10,812 nt of DNA from Streptosporangiaceae bacterium (lineage in GTDB: Bacteria > Actinomycetota > Actinomycetes > Streptosporangiales > Streptosporangiaceae), in NCBI GenBank assembly GCA_030038715.1, contig JASHSO010000460.1:1-10812 (forward strand). Direction: 5' to 3'. This document shows, one piece after another, positions 6,924 through 10,812 of the stretch. Position 1 is the first letter of the stretch. Each line of letters starts with the position of its first letter. Below the pieces are notes generated by a model that had not been told where the DNA came from, searched no databases, and was given only the letters and a program-made list of their open reading frames with translations. A program made the position numbers and the translations under genes.

Positions 6924-7586
6924 ATGATCGAGACGATCCTCCCCGCCGGGGTGTCCTGCGGTGAGGCCCGCGAGGACCTGCTCGATGCGGACCTGTTCCC
7001 GGCCGAAGCCGCAATGGTGGCCAGGGCACTCGACAGGCGTCGTCGCGAGTTCACTACCGGCAGGGCTTGCGCCCGGACCGCGCTGTCCGGCCTCGGCCTG
7101 CCAGGAGTGCCGATCCTGGCCGACTCGCGCGGGGCGCCGCAGTGGCCTACCGGCGTCGTTGGCAGCATCACGCATTGCACCGGATACCGGGGCGCCGCGG
7201 TCGCGCGCACCACCGAGATCCGGGCCGTCGGAGTCGATGCGGAGCCGAATGAACCGCTTCCCGGCGACGTGCTGGACGCGATTTGCACTGCTGACGAGCG
7301 AGCCAGGCTGCCCGGCCTGGCTGCTGAACGGCCGGGCATCTGCTGGGACCGGCTGCTGTTCAGCGCCAAGGAGTCGGCATTCAAGGCGTGGTATCCGATC
7401 ACGCATCGCCGGCTCGGATTGGTGTGCGCCGACGTCACAATCGGTGCTGCGGACGGCAAGTTCCGTGCCCGACTGCGGCCAGCCGCATCGGCCTTGCGCA
7501 ATCCGCTTGCGAGCCTCACCGGACGCTGGCAGGTCTGCGATGCTCTGATCCTCACGGCGATCGCCGAGCCAGTGGCAGACCGCTGA
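6924..7586 (+). CDS. 4'-phosphopantetheinyl transferase (Sfp/EntD type)
   Basis: The enzyme transfers the 4'-phosphopantetheine arm of coenzyme A to a conserved Ser of carrier proteins in polyketide, peptide, siderophore or fatty-acid synthesis. The 220-residue length is normal for the EntD-like branch. Motifs visible: RREFTTGRACAR (40-51), GSITHC (80-85), the Mg2+-binding GVDAEP with D105 and E107, and FSAKESAFKAWYP (146-158), which is the WxxKEA-type motif with E150 and K154 (here F-S-A-K-E-S). ATG 6924 (MIETILPAGV) is preferred; a GAGGT at 6906-6910 lies 13 bases upstream, a rather long spacing. No polyketide or peptide synthetase gene is in the window, so it probably serves carrier proteins encoded elsewhere. 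It is convergent with the DUF3040 gene. Confidence 0.93.
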   Translation: MIETILPAGVSCGEAREDLLDADLFPAEAAMVARALDRRRREFTTGRACARTALSGLGLPGVPILADSRGAPQWPTGVVGSITHCTGYRGAAVARTTEIRAVGVDAEPNEPLPGDVLDAICTADERARLPGLAAERPGICWDRLLFSAKESAFKAWYPITHRRLGLVCADVTIGAADGKFRARLRPAASALRNPLASLTGRWQVCDALILTAIAEPVADR

Positions 7587-7693
7587 GTCTGTCTGTGCTG
7601 AAACGCTCCGCTGAGTCGGCGGCTAGTCGCAGCACAGCGGCTGACCTGGTCCTTGCCCTTCTTGGCTCTGGCGTGCCAGGGATAGCACCCCGG

Positions 7694-8203
7694 CTAGCTG
7701 GCTGCCGGACGACCGGTCGCCCCGGCGTGCCAGATCAAGGGCGGGTCGTTGCGCGGGTCCGACGGGGCGGCCTGACCGCAGCACTGCGTTGCGGCAGGAT
7801 CCCGAGGCCTCGCTGACTCACCGCTCTGATGGAGCGCGCGAGCGCGGCTTGCGCACGCCGCCGACCACGTCGCGCAGGTTTCACTGTCGCCAGCATGGCT
7901 GGCGGCTAGAGCCGCGCCGATGAGCGCCAGCGTCATCGCCAGCCAGAGCATGAGGGCTCGGCGCCGCCATCGCGGACGGACACGCTGCCCTGGTTCCGCG
8001 CCCGCGTCGGCGGTACCGGCGCGGTTGCGAAGCTGGCCGACGGCTCGCCGCCGGCCAGCGCGGATGCTCTCGCGGGCTGGCATTTCCTCGTCGGCGGCCA
8101 GCCGCGAGAACGTGGCCAGCATCGACGCCAGCCTGGGATCGGATCCTTCCAGCCTGCCTTCGATGGAAGCCAGGGCCTGTCTGTCCCGTGAACTCAGGCC
8201 CAC
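7694..8203 (-). CDS. DUF3040 family single-pass membrane protein
   Basis: This is a 169-residue protein starting with GTG at 8203, set by a strong GGAGG (8213-8217) with a 9-base spacer. The N-terminus MGLSSRDRQALASIEGRL followed by SDPRLASMLATFSRL is the DUF3040 signature, a helical segment common in actinobacterial small membrane proteins. A basic stretch (RPRWRRR, 76-82) precedes one membrane helix (~83-102, ALMLWLAMTLALIGAALA), so the N-terminal domain is predicted cytoplasmic. The C-terminal ~65 residues are low-complexity, with Cys-rich spots (C110, C117, CC141-142), and not conserved to my knowledge. Function of the family is unknown. The gene sits just downstream of a dead acetate-transporter gene and is convergent with the phosphopantetheinyl transferase. 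Confidence 0.8.
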   Translation of the reverse strand: MGLSSRDRQALASIEGRLEGSDPRLASMLATFSRLAADEEMPARESIRAGRRRAVGQLRNRAGTADAGAEPGQRVRPRWRRRALMLWLAMTLALIGAALAASHAGDSETCATWSAACASRARALHQSGESARPRDPAATQCCGQAAPSDPRNDPPLIWHAGATGRPAAS

Positions 8204-8339
8204 CGACCTTCACCTCCATCGCCTAACCGCCCAACACGCCAGCCAGTGGTCGCAACGTCCGCCTCGCCCCCGGTGCAGACGCATCCATAGCGCGTCGCGC
8301 GACCCGGTGCTCCGAAGCGACGACGGAGCCCCAACACCG

Positions 8340-8653
8340 ATGCGTGGCGTAGTTGGTCAGCCCAGCGGCCGCCGTAGGAGGAGAACGCGGCGGCGGCGAA
8401 GGTCTCGCCCCTTCGGAAGGCCCACATGCCGGCCAGCAGCTGCACGATTCCCCCGTAGAAGATCGCGAGCCCTAGCACCATGGGCGCGGCCGCGGTACCG
8501 CCAAAGAAACCTGCGAACGCGCACGACAGCACGAACGTGGTCATCCCGAATCCGGCGATCCCTACCGGTACCGGGTCCGCGATGCTCGGCGGCCGGGGCT
8601 GCCTGCGCCACTGTCGCTGCGCTTACATTCTCCGAAACACCATAAGCAGACAT
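8340..8653 (-). pseudogene. Acetate-transporter family (GPR1/FUN34/YaaH, SatP-like) pseudogene, frameshifted and truncated
   Basis: The minus strand has ATG 8653 (MSAYGVSENVSAATVAQ) behind a GAGGTGAG ribosome site. After PAA the frame breaks near 8587: skipping one G gives SIADPVPVGIAGFGMTTFVL, then AFYGG-type family text (GLAIFYGGIVQLLAGMW) and TFAAAAFSSYGG. These are hallmarks of this six-helix acetate/succinate transporter family: the N-terminal (A/S)xPxPxG motif, the FYGGxxQxxAGMWEF motif and the FSSYG motif. A second shift near 8361 would give WLTNYA, after which similarity ends. About half of the usual ~200+ residues is missing. The frameshift could be a sequencing error, but the loss of the remaining helices could not. 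The gene would have been transcribed toward the DUF3040 gene. Confidence 0.7.
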
Positions 8654-8682
8654 CCGGCTCACCTCTACCCGATGCTGAGGAC

Positions 8683-8707
8683 TAATATATCGTACCACGA
8701 TATGTTA
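8683..8707. promoter_or_regulatory. Operator-like 25-bp inverted repeat (11-bp arms, 3-bp centre)
   Basis: The left arm TAATATATCGT (8683-8693) and right arm ACGATATGTTA (8697-8707) are inverted repeats with a single mismatch, separated by ACC. The inner seven bases (ATATCGT/ACGATAT) pair perfectly. The site is strongly AT-rich within GC-rich DNA and lies 30 bp upstream of the start of the acetate-transporter pseudogene, where a repressor operator or promoter would sit. The shape suits a homodimeric winged-helix regulator (PadR or MarR type), but no such gene is adjacent. It is too short and AT-rich to be a terminator. Confidence 0.55.
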
Positions 8708-8709
8708 AG

Positions 8710-9002
8710 CAACGGGAAGCGGCTCCTCCGGCTCGCGCGCCGCCGTCGCCCCGAGATTGCGACGATCCTCGACCCGGTCGCGAAACCTGGCCAGGGAGTC
8801 GACCAGTGACAGGGACCTGACGACGTCCGGGGCCGGCCAATCGACGGTACATGACCACCGGCGCGAGTCTTCTGCCGCTGTGCCGGGAACCGTCGCGTAA
8901 GGTCGCTGGCCAGATCGCCGCGCGATCAGCGAGTCGGTCCCTCGTCTCACCGGCGCAGGACACCCGGCGCTGAGCGGCAGCGAGCCAGACGAGCCAGCTT
9001 GC
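8710..9002. other. Intergenic stretch without a recognisable gene
   Basis: Between the inverted repeat and the end of menB I find no gene I can support. Open minus-strand frames cross it, one ending LVDSLARFRDRVEDRRNLG at its low-coordinate end with a helical look, but none has a plausible start plus family motif. It may be the remains of a decayed gene, in keeping with the neighbouring acetate-transporter relic. Confidence 0.4.
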
Positions 9003-9902
9003 CTAGTAGTAGTACGGGAACCGCGACCAGTCTGGTGCGCGCTTTTCGAGGAAGGCGTCACGTCCCTCGACGGCCTCGTCGGTCATGTAGGCAAGCCTCG
9101 TCGCCTCCGTCGAGAACACCTGCTGGCCCACGAGCCCGTCGTCGACGAGGTTGAACGCGAACTTCAGCATCCGCTGGGATGTCGGGCTCTTGGCATTGAT
9201 CTTGGCGGCCCACTCCAGCGCGGTCCGCTCCAGTTGAGCGTGCGGCACGACGGCATTGACCATGCCCATCCGGTGCGCCGTCTCGGCATCGTAGGCGTCA
9301 CCAAGAAAGAAGACCTCCCGGGCAAACTTCTGCCCAACCTGCCTGGCCAGGTAGGCAGAACCGAAGCCGCCGTCGAAGCTGCCCACGTCCGCGTCCGTCT
9401 GCTTGAACCGGGCGTGCTCGCGACTGGCAAGGGTCAGGTCGCAGACGACATGCAGACTGTGCCCGCCGCCGGCGGCCCAGCCGGGGACCACGCAGATGAC
9501 AACCTTCGGCATGAACCGGATCAGGCGGTGCACCTCCATGACGTGCAGCCGGCCGCTGCGCGCCGGGTCGATGGCCTCAGCGGTCGCGCCGTCCGCGTAC
9601 CGGTACCCATCCCGCCCGCGGATGCGCTGATCGCCGCCCGAGCAGAACGCCCACCCGCCGTCCTTGGGCGATGGTCCATTGCCGGTCAGCAGCACGCATC
9701 CGACATCGCTCGACATCCGGGCGTGGTCGAGCGCCCGATACAGCTCATCGACCGTATGCGGGCGGAACGCGTTCCTGACCTCCGGGCGGTTGAAGGCAAC
9801 ACGGACCGTGCCGGAGTCCACTGCGCGGTGGTAGGTGATGTCGGTGAAGGCGAACCCGGCAACGGGACGCCAGCGGTCGGGTTCGAAGATCTCTGAAACC
9901 AT
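9003..9902 (-). CDS. menB: 1,4-dihydroxy-2-naphthoyl-CoA synthase (MenB)
   Basis: MenB closes the second ring in menaquinone synthesis, turning o-succinylbenzoyl-CoA into 1,4-dihydroxy-2-naphthoyl-CoA; it is a cytosolic crotonase-fold enzyme. I chose ATG 9902 (MVSEIFEPDRW), which matches the usual actinobacterial N-terminus; ATG 9911 and TTG 9923 are in-frame alternatives. No strong ribosome site is seen. Length is 299 residues. Visible motifs: FNRPEVRNAFRP, the oxyanion-hole CSGGDQRIRGRDGY (87-100) and GWAAGGGHSL (141-150), KQTDADVGSFDGG (167-179), LAYMTDEAVEGRDAFLEKR and the terminal PDWSRFPYYY. D170 in QTD occupies the place where the E. coli enzyme has Gly and needs bicarbonate, so this is the carboxylate-supplying type known from Mycobacterium tuberculosis. 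No other men gene is in the window. It is divergent from the MarR gene. Confidence 0.96.
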   Translation of the reverse strand: MVSEIFEPDRWRPVAGFAFTDITYHRAVDSGTVRVAFNRPEVRNAFRPHTVDELYRALDHARMSSDVGCVLLTGNGPSPKDGGWAFCSGGDQRIRGRDGYRYADGATAEAIDPARSGRLHVMEVHRLIRFMPKVVICVVPGWAAGGGHSLHVVCDLTLASREHARFKQTDADVGSFDGGFGSAYLARQVGQKFAREVFFLGDAYDAETAHRMGMVNAVVPHAQLERTALEWAAKINAKSPTSQRMLKFAFNLVDDGLVGQQVFSTEATRLAYMTDEAVEGRDAFLEKRAPDWSRFPYYY

Positions 9903-10043
9903 GACATCCATGGTGCGAGCCAACCATGGGGCTGGACCGAACCTGACACTGACCTGATTCTGGCGGGTCTAGGCGGGCCGGCTGGCAGCCGCATTTCGGC
10001 GGGCTCGCCAAGGCGCAAGACGCCCGTCCGCAGTCCACAAAGC

Positions 10044-10056
10044 CGATAGTCTATCG
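10044..10056. promoter_or_regulatory. Palindrome in the menB-marR spacer (candidate MarR operator)
   Basis: CGATAG-T-CTATCG is a perfect 6-bp inverted repeat, 82 bp upstream of the MarR start and about 140 bp upstream of menB. MarR proteins usually bind such short palindromes in their own divergent promoter. TAGTCT within it (10047-10052) fits a loose -10 hexamer, so binding would block transcription. No good -35 is seen. Confidence 0.4.
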
Positions 10057-10138
10057 TGAGACGACGCATCGCAACCGTGGCCGGCGCAGCCCCAGCCGAT
10101 CCGGGTCGGCTGCCCGGTTTCGACTGAGAGGGCTACCG

Positions 10139-10561
10139 ATGGCACGAGACGGCGCACGGCAGCTGACCCCCGAGGACTTCGAGCACCTGCTGGCGTTCCG
10201 CACCAGCCTGCGCCGTTTCCAGCGCTGGAGCGAAGACCAGGCCAAGGCGGCCGGGCTCACGCACGTCCAGCATCAGCTCCTGGTAGCTGTCAAGGGGCAC
10301 CCCGGCGCCTTGCCGCCGACAGTCCGGGACCTGGCGGACTACCTGCTGCTCCGCCATCACAGCACCGTCGAACTCGTCGATCGGGCCGCAGCAGGTGGAC
10401 TGGTACGCAGGATCGATGACGCCAGTGACGCCCGCCTCGTGCGGGTGCGGCTCACCGCGAAGGGTGAGCGGATACTGAACCAGCTCACCCCGGCGCACCT
10501 CGTCGAGCTGCACAGTCTTGCCGCGGTCCTGGATGAGCTGGTCGCCGGGGCGCCTGCCTAA
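10139..10561 (+). CDS. MarR family winged-helix transcriptional regulator
   Basis: This 140-residue regulator fits the MarR family: helical dimerisation segments at both ends and a central winged helix. The N-terminal helix is FEHLLAFRTSLRRFQRW (14-30). The DNA-binding part runs TVRDLADYLLLRHHSTVELVDRAAAGGLV (61-89), with the recognition helix near HHSTVELVDRA, and the wing is DDASDARLVRVRLTAKGERIL (93-113). ATG 10139 is set by GAGGG at 10128-10132 with a 6-base spacer. Proteins of this family are usually repressors released by small ligands or oxidation; no ligand can be read here. There are no Cys residues, so a thiol redox switch is unlikely. It is divergent from menB and has a palindrome in its promoter region, so autoregulation and control of menB are possible. 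Confidence 0.92.
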   Translation: MARDGARQLTPEDFEHLLAFRTSLRRFQRWSEDQAKAAGLTHVQHQLLVAVKGHPGALPPTVRDLADYLLLRHHSTVELVDRAAAGGLVRRIDDASDARLVRVRLTAKGERILNQLTPAHLVELHSLAAVLDELVAGAPA

Positions 10562-10581
10562 GCCAAGCGCGCAGTTGTTCA

Positions 10582-10624
10582 TGCGAAGGTCTCCCGCCCG
10601 GCAGGTGGGCGGGAGACCTTCGCA
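10582..10624. terminator. Perfect 18-bp hairpin, likely bidirectional terminator
   Basis: TGCGAAGGTCTCCCGCCC (10582-10599) and its exact reverse complement (10607-10624) flank a 7-base loop (GGCAGGT). It sits between the stop codons of the convergent MarR gene (10561) and the partial minus-strand gene (10637). There is no T-run on either side, as is common for actinobacterial terminators. Confidence 0.8.
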
Positions 10625-10636
10625 GCTGAACGGCTC

Positions 10637-10812
10637 TTACGGGACCTCAAACGTCCAGTCGTTGCTGGTCGGCCCGGTGACGAGAATCAGCTGGCCGCGT
10701 GGCCCGACGCCGATGTCCTTGCCGCTGGCGACGTTGACCCAGTCGCCGCTGCTGAAGTACCACAGGTCGCTGTTGGTCACCTGCTGCGGGGCGGTCACCA
10801 GCACGATGCGAT
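10637..10812 (-). CDS. C-terminal end of a repeat-containing protein, unrecognised; 5' end outside the window
   Basis: On the minus strand a frame is open from the window edge to TAA at 10637-10639, giving 58 C-terminal residues. They read RIVLVTAPQQVTNSDLWYF, then SSGDWVNVASGKDIGVGPRG, then QLILVTGPTSNDWTFEVP. Two copies of a unit are visible: (I/L)-(V/I)-L-V-T-(A/G)-P … (S/N)-D-x-W-x-F. This beta-rich, Gly/Ser/Asn-rich, Trp-containing pattern suits a propeller or lectin-like extracellular repeat protein, but I cannot name the family. The coding case rests on the clean frame, the repeat, the G/C-rich third positions and the hairpin just after the stop. Confidence 0.6.
   Translation of the reverse strand, partial: RIVLVTAPQQVTNSDLWYFSSGDWVNVASGKDIGVGPRGQLILVTGPTSNDWTFEVP

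Noticed and set aside
7668..7679. CTGGC-GT-GCCAG hairpin between the convergent phosphopantetheinyl transferase and DUF3040 genes
   Set aside because: The five-base stem with a two-base loop is too short to call a terminator in GC-rich DNA.
8194..8544. Intact small membrane protein from ATG 8544
   Set aside because: This frame is the middle of the acetate-transporter family starting at MTTFVL; the true start and N-terminus are in another frame and the C-terminus is unrelated, so it is a pseudogene part.
9903..9923. TTG 9923 and ATG 9911 as menB starts
   Set aside because: MVSEIFEPDRW from ATG 9902 matches the usual N-terminus; the other starts remain possible since no strong ribosome site decides.
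1..10812. CRISPR array, tRNA, rRNA or intact insertion sequence
   Set aside because: No regularly spaced repeats, tRNA cloverleaf or rRNA-like stretches were seen, and no transposase with catalytic residues and terminal repeats.

Overview
The window is about 10.8 kb of high-GC DNA with actinobacterial character. Signs of this are the strong G/C bias at third codon positions, GTG starts, a DUF3040 protein, an actinobacterial-type MenB (menaquinone synthesis), a large cyclase/ATPase/TPR protein and a MarR regulator. I cannot place it below phylum or class from sequence alone. I see no rRNA, tRNA, CRISPR array or intact mobile element.

Layout, left to right. (1) 1-2307, plus strand: the 3' part of a potassium-channel gene with a TrkA/RCK cytoplasmic module overlaps a CPA2-type cation:proton antiporter gene by 20 bases. 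The last ~100 codons of the antiporter frame run antisense through a decayed IS481-like transposase fragment. (2) 2308-2627: no intact gene; a HipA-like kinase fragment lies on the minus strand. (3) 2628-6334, plus: a 35-codon upstream frame ends in a TAATG overlap with a 1199-residue protein that has two zinc ribbons, a class III nucleotide cyclase domain, a STAND/AAA ATPase domain and a long TPR-like C-terminus. (4) 6467-6799, minus: a YnfA (UPF0060) small membrane protein. It is divergent from (5) 6869-7586, plus: a 12-codon possibly leaderless frame followed by a Sfp/EntD-type 4'-phosphopantetheinyl transferase. (6) 7694-8203, minus: a DUF3040 membrane protein, and just upstream of it a frameshifted, truncated acetate-transporter (GPR1/FUN34/YaaH) pseudogene. 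A striking AT-rich 25-bp inverted repeat remains in front of the pseudogene. (7) 8710-9002: no recognisable gene. (8) 9003-9902, minus: menB, divergent from (9) a MarR regulator at 10139-10561. The spacer between them holds a palindrome. (10) 10582-10624: a perfect 18-bp hairpin between convergent genes, then the C-terminal end of a repeat-containing protein cut by the window edge.

This looks like an accessory, partly eroded chromosomal stretch. It holds three relics (transposase, hipA, acetate transporter) among ordinary housekeeping or regulatory genes. The clearest joint function is the potassium-channel/antiporter pair in ion homeostasis. The most interesting items are the relic-derived antiporter tail, two short upstream frames placed for translational coupling, an operator-like repeat left in front of a dead gene, and the multidomain cyclase with an unusual substrate-site residue. 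I found no convincing new multi-gene system.
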